Below, piece by piece: positions 54,318 to 64,000 of a stretch of DNA of 64,000 bases. A model generated the notes under the pieces. That model ran no database searches, was not told the DNA's origin, and was given only the letters and a program-made list of their open reading frames with translations. The stretch lies in contig JAUCEF010000007.1 of NCBI GenBank assembly GCA_033558025.1, forward strand, positions 2,852,001-2,916,000, read 5' to 3'. The stretch comes from Phytophthora sp. 'mugwort'. Lineage: Eukaryota > Oomycota > Peronosporomycetes > Peronosporales > Peronosporaceae. The first letter of the stretch is position 1. Each line of letters opens with the position of its first letter. Position numbers and translations under genes: made by a program.

Positions 54318-54870
54318 ACGATGCTGCGCAAGGTGTCAGCGGACGTTGTGTTCGTGGACGCTGGCGTGACAGGCTGTTCAGCGTTCTACCATTTGGCCCG
54401 GCTGAATTCGCGTAACCCAGAATTCAAGCCGCTGCTAGTGGACGCGCTGCCTCCGTTGTCGTCCACCAGTGCGAACGGCTCCTTCAGTTATCGCAATTGG
54501 TTCCCTAGCGACGCTGATACGCCCATGAGAGAGCTCGTGGTGTACTCGATCGACGAGATGGACGACATCTGCAGGGAGACCAATAACGCGCTGGGCTGAA
54601 CCGCAACGGTACCTATTTGTGGCTCGAGATGCTGACAAGATGGAGGAGCTTAAGCAGTTGGCGAAGGAGCTGTAGCGTCAGGGGGGAGGAGAGCTGCGCG
54701 TTCACGAGCCGAACGACAAGCTTAGCGGCTACCAGTTCTCCACAGTGGAGATGCAGTATGATGTGAATGGAAGTGACCTACTCGTGGGTATTAGCAGCGT
54801 TGAGGCTGCCTTCTCCAATCCGAAAGACTCAAACACTCTCGCGCTAAAGGGGTTTCTTGCACACCATTGA
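54318..54870 (+). pseudogene. FAD-dependent oxidoreductase fragment
   Basis: Starting at ATG 54321, MLRKVSADVVFVDAGVTGCS resembles the FAD-binding dinucleotide fold (usually GxGxxG; here DAGVTG), followed by HLARLNSRNP and YRNWFPSDADTPMRELVVYS. The frame then breaks at 54598; RDADKMEELKQLAKEL continues in another frame up to an in-frame TAG near 54673, then GYQFSTVEMQYDV is readable to about 54870. The C-terminal part of the enzyme is missing. It sits between two MULE remnants, so it may be a captured host-gene fragment. Confidence 0.6.
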
Positions 54871-55264
54871 CTCACCTTCCCGAAGCAGATGCGGAACCAC
54901 CAAACCCCGTCGACGGTTGCTGATTAAGTGAGCCAGCAGTGAGCACGAGAACGCCTCACGGTCACCCTCCCGTGCTGCGTCCGCACATAACGTTTGCTGT
55001 GGCACCTTAGCAATGTGTCATCACAGCAGCGCCGCTGACTAGCACCATTCGCCGTGGCGGCTTCGACCAAGTGGACGTTTTCTGGTGTGTGCACGGGCAA
55101 GTGGAGGGTAGGTATCCGTCGGCCAATCACCAGCCGTTCAACAAACGTGTCACAACAGGTCGCTGGCCGCGCATTAGTGATCAAAGCTCTTCCGAGCACC
55201 AGCAAGACTAGCTGCGGGTAGGTGGCTCTACCGAGGCTGGGGTGGCTGAGACCCGAAATCCCTC

Positions 55265-57110
55265 ATGCCCAAGCGGATTCCCTGGCGGGAGACAGCCCTC
55301 GCTGTCGATGCCGACGCCGCAAAAGATGCCGTGCTCGAGATGCTGAAGTCGTTCGACATCGCCAAGAGCAAAACGTCGAATTGTACTGATTGCATTGGCG
55401 CGGAGCCCCACACGACGCGCTACAGACTCTTAGATTGCAGCTCAGACGCCTGCCGCGATGCCAGCGAGTTCAAGTGCGCTTGGCGCGGACGAGTGATTAC
55501 CTGCCTCGAACAAACCTCGTATCCATTTACGGGTTTGGCCAGCACACCTCGGAGGCAGACTCACCGTAGCGCAAGAAGTTAACGGAGACGCAAAAGCAAT
55601 TCTGCAGGGAGATGGCGGAGCATCACCACCGACCGATGCGCATTCGGCACGCGCTGACCGCACGTTTTCCTCCCCCCTGGCGGATCTGCCTAATTTGAAA
55701 GTCGTCCAGATCTTCATGAACCACTATTCTTGCGCCTACCTTGAGAACCACGATCCGATAGAGGCACTGAGGGAGTGGATCCATGCGAGGACATTCACTG
55801 GAACCGAAGCAATGGCGGACCCCTTCACGTTTGATTGGGAAATAGATCCCGAGGGCAAGCCGGTAGTTGGAAACGTCTCGGACGAGATGCCATATATCGT
55901 AGGGCATACGACGAAGGCGCTAATACTTCGGATGATGCTACCGCCGGAGTCCTTTATCCTTCACGTCGACGCGACTTACAAGATGAACTATCGGGAGTAT
56001 CCTGTGCTCGTCGTAGGTATCTCTGATCACTCCAGAGGATTTCATGTGGTGGCGCTATTTGTTATCTCCCAAGAGACGCAAACTGTCATTGAATCAGCCT
56101 TGCTGGCTTTTCAACGTTTGTATTTTTGGATCGCGCGCAAGCATCTCGTTGTTCAGTACGCGATGGCCGACGCAGACCAAGCTCAATTTAACGCGCTCCG
56201 ATCTGTTTTTGGGGGCAACCTTCGATTTAGGTCGTTGATGTGTTTCTTTCACGTCATGAAGAAGGTGCAGAAGGTGATGAAGAGCTTTCCCTCGGTCGTG
56301 GCCGCTACCATTGTTCATGACATGTAGGATATGCACTTCGCGAGAACCGAGTTGGAGTTTTTCCGAATGCGGGACTACGTTTTGTAGAATGGTCGGCTCA
56401 TCCGTTTCTCGTAGATTTTACCCAGTATATGAGTACGCATTGGCTGTTGGGAGGTTCAGCACGTGGCAGGTGTATGCAACTCCCTGCGGTTTCGCATCAA
56501 CGAATAACCCTGCCGAAACTTTCAACGCGCTGCTAAAGAGAGATTACACGCTGAGACGACGGTTGAAATGGGCACTTTATTGTGTGAGCTTAATGATTGC
56601 TGCGAGATCCAGTCCGGTAATACCCGCGAGTTCCGTTTTGATGCTGTCCCCACGGCAACCCTCATACGACGCGTCGGTGAGCTGACGTGAGAAAAATTAT
56701 TAGGCCTCTGGAATAACGAACCGGTTCAAAATGCGTATGCTGGAGGCCCCACTATCGTGCCTGTAGCGTGTCGTCTTTCGAAGCGACTTATTGTAGCGCC
56801 TAATAAGCGGACGGAAGAGGGGATTGCAGTCTCTGCCCAGATGGGGGACAATTACGCACGGATGGAGGTTCATGGTCAACCGTGGGGAGGCTGGCCGGTT
56901 GATGTCGACAACAAGTGGTGTCCCTGCAATTACTTCTTCACGTTTGGGGTTTGCGTGCACGTTTTTTTTCGCACTGAGAGCCACGGAACATTTGGACAGC
57001 AGCGGCAGGGAGATCCTTATCCCTCGCAAGAAGCGCAAGCGCGCGCCAGCAAAAGCAGGGAACGAGGGAGGGCGTTCGTCTTTAGTTGGTGCTGCGCTGA
57101 GTTTGAGTGA
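55265..57110 (+). pseudogene. MULE transposase remnant 2
   Basis: N-terminal zinc-finger-like part (CIGAEPHTTRY, FKCAWRGRVITCLEQ), a frameshift near 55520, then REMAEHHHRPMRIRHAL. The core 55695-56327 has FILHVDATYKMNYREYPVLV, MADADQAQFNALRSVF and SLMCFFHVMKKVQKV, the DDE region of Mutator-like transposases. A stop at 56325 ends it; GFASTNNPAETFNALLKRDY follows in another frame (about 56490), and a SWIM finger WCPCNYFFTFGVCVH at about 56920. Three or more breaks make it inactive. No terminal inverted repeats were identified. Confidence 0.75.
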
Positions 57111-57310
57111 TCCAGCACAGAGTAGCGATCATCAACGTTGCATCTAGATAGCGCACGGTGTACGTACGGTCTTGTAGTAGCCTACTCAAGTGAGGATTCA
57201 TGCACCACCCTATGCTGAATGTTGAAAAAAACTTTAAGATCTTCCAGGAGGTACATACGTTCTTATCCTTCAGTTACTCGGCTTCTATTCTCGTCAAGAA
57301 CAATATATCC

Positions 57311-58076
57311 CTACGGTGCGTTAGAGGACGCTTGCGAACCATCTTCAGATTCCTCCCAGCAGTCATCGCAGTCACACTTAAACCAAATATCATCGCCATA
57401 GTCGACGGTGAGCAGGGTTCCTGCCTTGACATCCTTGACCATGATAGCCAGCACTTTCACATTAGTACCATTCTGCATTTCCACGAAAGAGACATTCGGT
57501 GTACACGAGTGGCTCATGAATCATGTCATGAATCCAAATTCGAGAGCCTTGATGTAAACAAACTTCTTACGAATCGATTTTGCGTGGAGAAGCATGATGT
57601 ATCCAGTGTTCTGCTTCACTGCCTGATCCGGCTGTCCTTCTACGACAGCGTCGTACTCGCACAATTTACAGGCGTACTCACCCAAGACGTCTCCGACATT
57701 CAAGAAGGTCGTCGTAAAAACCCATAGTCCAACCCGGTGGGTATCAAACAATTTCAGGGTCGAAGAGAACGGGGGGCATTACTGCAGACTGCCTCCAGCC
57801 CGCAACAATCGGGTGTGACATAAATTGCCATCGTTATATTGCTGTATGTGTCCATGAAGCAATCTCCAACGCAACCGCAAGGTTCGCCCTCACCAATGTC
57901 TGGAAATGAAATTGCCTCCGGTTTCGGTTTATGATGCACTCAGTGGTGTACTTCACGTCCACTGACCACTCTTCTGCCAGCAAGTTAGACTCATCACTAG
58001 CGCTGGGCGCCCTGACCTTCTCGAACCGCGGCCTGCGAGCACGGAGGGCACGAAGGCGATCTTTCGCCCTCGGCAA
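57311..58076 (-). pseudogene. SET-domain methyltransferase, decayed
   Basis: Read on the minus strand: a basic start KDRLRALRARRPRFEKVRA and EEWSVDVKYTTECI from 58076; a frame change; a Cys-rich pre-SET-like part CGCVGDCFMDTYSNITMAIY with CCGLEAVCS; a second frame change near 57752; SET sequence RVGLWVFTTTFLNVGDVLGE; an in-frame TGA at 57521-57523; then FMSHSCTPNVSFVE, TVDYGDDIWFKCDCDDC. The usual NHSC is SHSC. SET enzymes methylate histone lysines, but this copy cannot be translated whole. A Ser/Pro-rich frame at 58862-58488 could be its former N-terminus. It is convergent with MULE remnant 2, about 200 bp away. Confidence 0.7.
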
Positions 58077-60401
58077 TCGCAGTAGCTGCTTAGCCTTCTG
58101 GGCCCTGAAGGTATGTGCGTGGTAGATCTCCCTCCCGCTTCATGTGACGCCACATTTCGCTTGGTTACGGCGCTTGCGAGAACGCGGCACATGCCAAGAA
58201 CCCGGTCGCTTTTTGGGTTGGTGCCGGGTTTTCGAGCGTTCCCAACGGTAGAAATTGCTATGAGATAATTCTTGGCGGTGGCCAATTTTTCTGTATGGCC
58301 ACTAGCCCTGTCGAACACAATTTTCTCGCTTGCGATACTTGCGCCTTGTGTACACGAACATTTTCCACCATGAGTAGCTGGAATCCGTGGTGTCTCTGCT
58401 GCTCTGATCGACGGCGAGGATACCTTGTAGTCGTGGAGATTCTCGACGACATTTGCCAACCTCTGCGTCGGCCTGCACGTCAAATTCTCACGTACAGGGG
58501 GGGTTGCATGGCCCCTGCGATCGTTGTTCACTATCTGGTGCTGCTATGCTTGGCATATTATCCGCGCTGGGAGGTGGCGAAGGTTCGATACTGTCGCATG
58601 CTTCGTCAACATCGTCCGAAAACCCATTCATCGACCGGCTTTCTATATCCTCGCTTGGATCAGTCGAGAGTATCTCACACGAGACTTTTTTTGAGCCGCG
58701 GGAAGGTGCTGTTGTCCTCAACTTCGATCCTCTGGGCGGCGGCGAAGCATCAGCACTGCGTCGTAACTTCTCCATGTCAATTTCTGACCTCTGCGAACCG
58801 GTGCTCCTCGCGTGCACTACGAACCTGACGCATCGAAGTCTCGACGCTCTGGTTAATCGCACCCCGAACGGCTACATTGAAGAGACTGGCCCGCATGGGA
58901 GCCACACAGGTACCCGCTATCAGGCGGAATGCCCTCAGCTTCCGCCACTTGGCGAATTCGTCCTTAAATCGATTGCCGAATCGATCGACACGGCGCCTTA
59001 ACATCATATGGAGTGGTATCAGTCCCCGGTGTCGGTAACGACCGGATAGGGCTCGCCCGTAGCGTAGGAGACCTCGAGGATCACCACAGACGAATGCCAT
59101 CGAGTAATACTCGATCGTGTCACCCGCTGAAGACTTTTCGGTGGGAGCTCAGACGCGCTAAGCCCTGGCATCTTGCTTCTGCGAGTGCTGGGTGGTGCGC
59201 TGCTGGCCACAGTTCAAGCTACGGGAAGGATCGTGCTGTGTCGGCCCAGTGTTAGGGGTTGGTGCACCACTCCTTTTTCATTCACGTAACACTCGGAGCA
59301 CCTTGACCGGGCATCCAGCACATCTCCCCCGGCTTCTGAACTCTGCCTTTTTCTACCAAGCGCACTGGCGCTTGGCTAGCCAGGACAGCTTTTTCGCACC
59401 GTCTCTGCATTTATGTGGTGCGTGTTGTGTGTTGATCAGATGGGTATGTGTGAAAGTTAGGTTTCCTCAATGAGCACTCGTTCGTCTTTTCCACAAACCG
59501 CATCGTAATCTGTCGAATAGAACAACGCGTTCACAGCTCTGTGAAAGTGCATATCCACCGCCTGAGGCTTGCCCTGGCTCGGCCGCCGTCATCTTGGACG
59601 CTCTCCAGCTGAACTGCAGCGTGTGGATCACGTAGCGCTGCGGCACGCGAAAGTTCTCAGACTGGAGACTGTTCTAAACTGTTAGTGTATCCTTTGACGT
59701 CCAAATTTCAAGATCATGGCCGTTACATTATTGTTGCTATGCTTTGATTTTACAGTACCTAGCGTATTGCCATACGCGTGGGTCAGCAACTCCACGTGCA
59801 CCTGTGTCAAGTGGGGCAGCGGCTTTCGGGACCGCCAGCACCGTGTGATACGTTTGATTTAGTGCACGTTTGCTTCGCGTTCGTGAAGTCGGGTACGTGG
59901 TGGCACTACACCTCATGGTGGTGAAGATTGTGCGTCATTGAGTGGCTGGGGGCATTTCAGTGTGTGGCCACTACATATCGGTTTTAAGAGTGGAGGACAC
60001 GAGGGTAGATGTTAGAACCCAATATTTTAGGTGCTATAACTCTTTCGTTTGGTGGTCTTACACCTCCCTCGTTTTGAACTGGTTCAGATCCGTGATGTAC
60101 CCTAGCCCAGGCAAAGAAGAACTATTTTATTCTCCAAAAGACAAAAGGTAGCGATTCAAATCTAAGATCTAAAAGAGCCCCACTTCCAGATCTTGGAGCT
60201 GGGTTTTAGCGGAATAAACCTCTGGAGATGATCGATGTTGTTCAACTCGCAGCGACACTCACTCCTATTTCGCATTCGGAGCCCGCACTCGCGGCAGCGC
60301 TCTTCCTTCACCCCAAGCACTCGACAGCAGCGTGCTTCTTCCACACCCAGCAGCGCATTGCTTCTACCGACAGCGCCTGCTACAATCAATAACAGGCACC
60401 A
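58077..60401. other. Gene-poor stretch
   Basis: About 2.3 kb of short overlapping frames on both strands without recognisable domains. The 182-codon plus-strand frame at 58453-59001 has no known motif and overlaps the possible N-terminus of the SET gene on the other strand. Confidence 0.4.
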
Positions 60402-60753
60402 TGATAAGGCGTGGGAGGGTCGCAGGTGAAGAGAACAGCACTCCCAAGGACTTGGACACTCTACTGGCGTTCATTAGCGACGTTCTTCCGACGGGTGCCA
60501 ACGAATGGGAGGTCGTGTCTCAGAGGTTCGAAGAATATGTAGCCGGGACCGCGGAGATCGCAAACTGGTGTCTCTCAAAAAAAAGTATCAAGGGCTACTG
60601 AACTGCAAGAAGCCGACCAGGGATGCGAAGTGCCCGGAAAACGTTCGCGTGCTCACGTCTCTCCTGGCGAGAGCAAGCATGAGAAGCAATACATGCACTC
60701 GTTTTTGTCCTCGCCGCTCATCGTGTATTGGTGCGGAACAGAATAATGGTTAA
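60402..60753 (+). pseudogene. Myb-like/DUF6818-type fragment, frameshifted
   Basis: ATG 60402 opens MIRRGRVAGEENSTPKDL, then DTLLAFISDVLPTGANEWEVV and SQRFEEYVAG. The frame is lost near 60580; KKKYQGLLNCKKPTRDAKCP continues one frame over. A Trp-containing helix pair followed by KF/KY...L..KKPTxDxxCP is the layout of an oomycete family with a Myb/SANT-like fold that is often found among repeats. The C-terminus is missing. Confidence 0.5.
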
Positions 60754-61019
60754 AAGCTGCGGGCGGGCACGCACTTTCCTAAATCTGAGCAAGTTGTCGA
60801 AATGTATGTTTGACACCACAGAATAGCTACGGGAATTGCTCCACTACACCTTTACCGGTCGTTCTTCCCCATTGCATAGTTCAAAACGCCTATTCAAAGA
60901 CGGGATGTGTATACGAAAGGTATACCAGTGTGTATAGGTCTAGAACACTTAAAAATGCACACTTCAAAACGACCTGAGCCTTTTTCAATACGACCACTGC
61001 CCCACATTCGCGATTTTGC

Positions 61020-62469
61020 ATGATAGGGAAGACGTACACCTACCAAGAGCGAGCTAGAGTACCCGAGGCAGCAGCAGAAGGCAGAAACTGGTGGCTCGTT
61101 GCAATCCACAACGAAGTGAAGCTGGAAACTGCGCGGCACTGGGTGCAACGAGCGAGAAGACTGGGGACATCACGCCGCCGTCCGATAGGCGAGGTGGCGG
61201 CTACAACCGCAAGTTAGAGGAGCATCATTTGGAGTACTGGGAAGTGTAACGGGGTTACACGAAGGTAACACGAATGTAGCCGTGCTACGTGTCACCTTGG
61301 TACCACTTGGATTAACGGGATTTCAGTACGTGACCACAGGGGGCCCTTGATATGCATTTGACTAGGTTAAACTATGGTAGATAGTTTTGGTCATACATTT
61401 ATACCACAGGCGGCTTTGCCGCAGATAAGCAAACAAAAAACAGTTCAGTTTTAGCATTAAAGAGAGTATTGCTCTAGGTTAGGTATACTGACTCTTTGAG
61501 TCTCTACAGGTATAACTAGAGTGATATAAGCATCTAGGGAGACCTTAGGGGTTAAGATAACCACAGCTATGACTCGGGGAGTCATACGTCTTCCTCTGAC
61601 GCACTACGCTACGCAGCCCCGCTGCAGGAAGGGTCCCTGTCGGAGAACTGCCACGAATATTACGCGAAATGCAAGAGCGTCTCATTGAAGAGTTTGTGTT
61701 CGCGTTGGAGTGCAGACTGTGCGCGCAAACCTTGATGGTTGCTGCTTCACGCTCAAGAAAATGCATCGAAACGACAACTATCGCAACACGCCGGAAAACA
61801 AGCTCAAGAGGCAACAGTTTGCCATCAAGCTCCTCAAGCTCTTCTGTACATCGCTGCAGAGAAGAAGATACTGTACCTGGATGAAACGAATTTCAACATC
61901 TGGGTGGGCAAGAGCTATGGCTGGGGCAACGCGGACACATGTGCTGTGGACTTCAACACTTCGAGCAAGGGGCGAAACATCCATGTTATAGCGATGATTT
62001 CGCGCGATGGGGTTGAGTACCATGAAGGGCGCTTCGGTTCCTTTGATAACGGGGCTGCTAACGATTATGTGCGTGCCGTTTTGCGTGATCAAGCCGCTCG
62101 AAAACCGCTAAGCAACGTGGTAACGCACCGTGTCACAGACGCGTCGAGGAAGTGTTTAATGAGGCCAAGTTTGCTGGCGCGGAGTGCCTGCGTCTAGGCC
62201 CTTACTCGTCTATGCTGAACGGTATTGAGAATGTCTTCTCAGCCTATAAGGCGGCAGTCAAGAGGTACATGGCAGCGAATCGAGCGAACATTCTAAACGT
62301 TCCAGAGCACACGACGATTGCGGACCACCGCTCTTCCTTCCTCCTCCACACTGCCAATAGCATCTTCCCGGATGTCGTAACTCCAGCGATGTGCCGTAAG
62401 TGCATATACCATACCTTTGCGTTCATCGCCGACGCCATCTTGTCAAAAGACATGCAGGTGGGCAAGTAG
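61020..62469 (+). pseudogene. Tc1/mariner-type transposase, broken
   Basis: HTH part from ATG 61020: TYQERARVPEAAAEGRNWWL and ETARHWVQRARR. It is interrupted at 61245 by a solo LTR. After it come LREMQERLIEEF, then TVRANLDGCCFTLKKMHRND, then ILYLDETNFNIWVGKSYGWG (first catalytic Asp), then LRLGPYSSMLNGIENVFSAY, where the third acidic residue is expected, ending near 62469. The frames differ at each step. The second catalytic Asp region is eroded: THRVTDAS stands where a D-N-x-P type motif is expected. The enzyme is dead. Confidence 0.75.
61245..61626. mobile_element. Solo LTR, 382 bp, with GGAAG target duplication
   Basis: Begins TGTAACGGGG and ends CCCCGCTGCA, an imperfect 10-bp inverted terminus with TG...CA ends. 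The 5 bp GGAAG stand on both sides (61240-61244 and 61627-61631). Removing one copy of GGAAG plus the LTR rejoins the transposase around EYWEGSLSEN. Orientation is ambiguous from this sequence alone. Confidence 0.82.
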
Positions 62470-62588
62470 TGCATCAAAAGCGTGGTACCGTGGTCAGATT
62501 AAGAAATTGAAACGGTTGTTTTGAATTGGATAATTGGGCTCGGGTCGGACCTGTCTAATGTCCATTGGTTGGACTGTTTGTTTTGAAC

Positions 62589-64000
62589 TGAGCATCTGGG
62601 AAGAACGACCGATAAAAGATGTAGTGCTCCCGTGCGATCCCAAGCCCCTGACGGCTCGTAAACAGTTAACGTCCTGGTTATGACCGCGTCCTTTGCACGC
62701 GGTCCTTAAACCACAGGCAGCGTCCCTCTCTCTTATCTTCTACACCCTAACTTCGCGCCCCGCGCGATCCCTATACCCCTCGCGGCTCGCAAGCTTCGTC
62801 TTCGCTAGAATAACATATTATTCAATCACTGATAGAAAGAAGTTACATATTCTATAAATTATAGCATAAATTTTATTCTAAGAAGTGAACACTAAAAAAG
62901 TGAGTAGCCCTAAACACTTATACATGTATTGGGAAATACTCGAGAGTGAGGCGGTGGACAGCCTCAACAGATTAATTCCACGTGAACGTCAACATTCATA
63001 CCACATTCCGATCAGTCAACGTTCATACCACATTAAGAATGTTGGAGCAACAAATTTGTTACTGAACTTGTTTTGATTGTTCACTGGCACACCTCTACGG
63101 CATCAGCCGACGACAAAGTCTTCAGACTATGTGGGTGATTCACCGGTTAAATGCGTGCAAAAAATAAAATTCCCAGCTACGTCGCAGACGATCTAGTTTT
63201 TCTATGTGATCAGCTGACACAGAAAAGTGGCTAGTTGAGTGTGTATGGTTATAATAGATTGGGCGTGGCAGCCAGCCGCAGCGACGGAGGCGCACGAACG
63301 AAGAGAGGGCGAAGCGCCCGGCGAGTGAAGAACCAATGGGCGGCAGGTGAAGCGGGTGGCGCCGATTGCCAATGCCAGTCGGTTATGGATGTCGGTGACG
63401 GACGGCCAGCACGGCCTCTGGAGGGTCGCGACCGTGGAGATTGCGGCAGGATCTTGACTGAGAAGTCGCCGAAGGCCGGCGAAGCGAAGTGGGCGACCAC
63501 AGTCAGTTGACAGCGCCGACAGCGCTCGGCGCTCGACAGCACGCAGTTGCAAACTTGCGTGCTGAGACGCATGCCAGAGGAAAAGAAGGAGTTAGGCCCG
63601 TCGCGCAACCCTGAGACGGACGGATGGAACGCGGAGTGATCGGCGGTGGACGCATCGCCGAGCTAGAACGAACTTGACGGTGATCGGGCGAGCGTGCAAA
63701 GTGGGCGCAAACAGCGGTGAAGCGGAGTGTGTGGCGCAGGACACCGCGCGTGTTCAAGTCGACCGCGAACTACCTTGCAGTGCGGGTGCCCGAGGCATAC
63801 GCCACGGTAGTCGCGGCCGGCTTCGGCCAAGTACTTCGTTGAGCGGCTGTGTGTGAACAGGGTGGAGTGCGCAGACCAGGAGGTTGTAAAAAGTACGAGC
63901 AGGAACAGACGAACGAACGCAGGAACGAGAAACGAATGAGTAATAGGTCGTGTTCTCTAAGGGGCACACACCGGCGCGGGAGCCAAAGTTGTCGACCGTC
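62589..64000. other. Terminal region, no gene recognised
   Basis: Includes the 62701-62775 repeat related to 53056-53125, an AT-rich stretch near 62820-62890, and two 20-bp copies of GTCAACrTTCATACCACATT with a 27-bp period near 62987-63033. From 63240 the sequence turns GC-rich with purine-rich low-complexity frames on both strands; it could be the leader of another retroelement, but I find no domain. Confidence 0.4.

Larger units (their letters stand above)
60879..62588 (+). mobile_element. Tc1/mariner-like element, inactive, interrupted by a solo LTR
   Basis: The outer ends start GTTCAAAAC on the left and end GTTTTGAAC on the right, giving partial terminal inverted repeats. Without the inserted LTR and its duplication (387 bp) the length is about 1.32 kb, normal for the superfamily. 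The transposase reads plus-strand between 61020 and 62469. Confidence 0.65.

Noticed and set aside
58453..59001. 182-codon plus-strand frame
   Set aside because: No recognisable domain, sits among decayed elements, and overlaps a better Ser/Pro-rich frame on the other strand. Transcript support would be needed.
63235..63856. GC-rich frames near the right end
   Set aside because: Low-complexity composition on both strands, no domain, no initiator. Coding status cannot be supported.

Overview
The window looks like nuclear DNA of an oomycete, most likely a Phytophthora species. Three things point there: short spliceosomal introns of about 60-90 bp with GT..AG borders; core promoters that match the oomycete initiator (TCATTYYNCAWTTT); and oomycete-typical families, namely ankyrin proteins built from 28-residue units, a SHAQKY-class Myb factor, and tyrosine-recombinase retroelements. 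There is no bacterial operon structure.

Left part (1-38.7 kb) is gene-dense. In order it holds: the 3' part of a CASTOR/POLLUX-type channel gene (-); an intact ankyrin-repeat gene (-); a PDZ-TLDc protein (+); a five-exon conserved protein (-) sharing an intergenic region with a Myb factor (+), with a perfect 63-bp inverted repeat between them; a decayed ankyrin paralog (-); a P5A-type ATPase (+); a TRF4/5-type nucleotidyltransferase (-); a COPI-associated/TVP15-like membrane protein (-); a PX protein (-); a pogo/Emigrant-like MITE; exocyst Sec15 in 14 exons (+); a STE20 kinase-RhoGAP fusion (-) divergent from a cytosolic HSP70 (+); a small Cys/His protein (+); and a syntaxin-6-type Qc-SNARE (-). 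Several act in membrane traffic or in the ER (Sec15, SNARE, COPI-associated protein, PX, P5A ATPase), but nothing shows co-regulation.

Middle (38.7-44.8 kb) is a very large palindrome: two arms of 2,997 bp, apparently identical, around a 168-bp spacer. Each arm carries a complete HSP70 gene, its 5' UTR, an initiator and a candidate heat-shock element, so the two genes diverge from a mirrored promoter. Homology continues beyond the identical arms at roughly 80%, which suggests an old inverted duplication homogenised by gene conversion.

Right part (44.9-64 kb) is gene-sparse and full of broken mobile elements: a tyrosine-recombinase (DIRS-like) retroelement with a plant/archaeal-type RNase H upstream of its reverse transcriptase; two MULE remnants flanking a dead FAD-oxidoreductase fragment; a decayed SET-domain gene; a frameshifted Myb/DUF6818-like fragment; and a Tc1/mariner relic split by a solo LTR whose GGAAG target duplication is still intact. 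No complete host gene was recognised there.

Exon borders were inferred by eye from splice consensus and reading frame. Several long reading frames begin with GTG or TTG, and I moved those starts to the first ATG.
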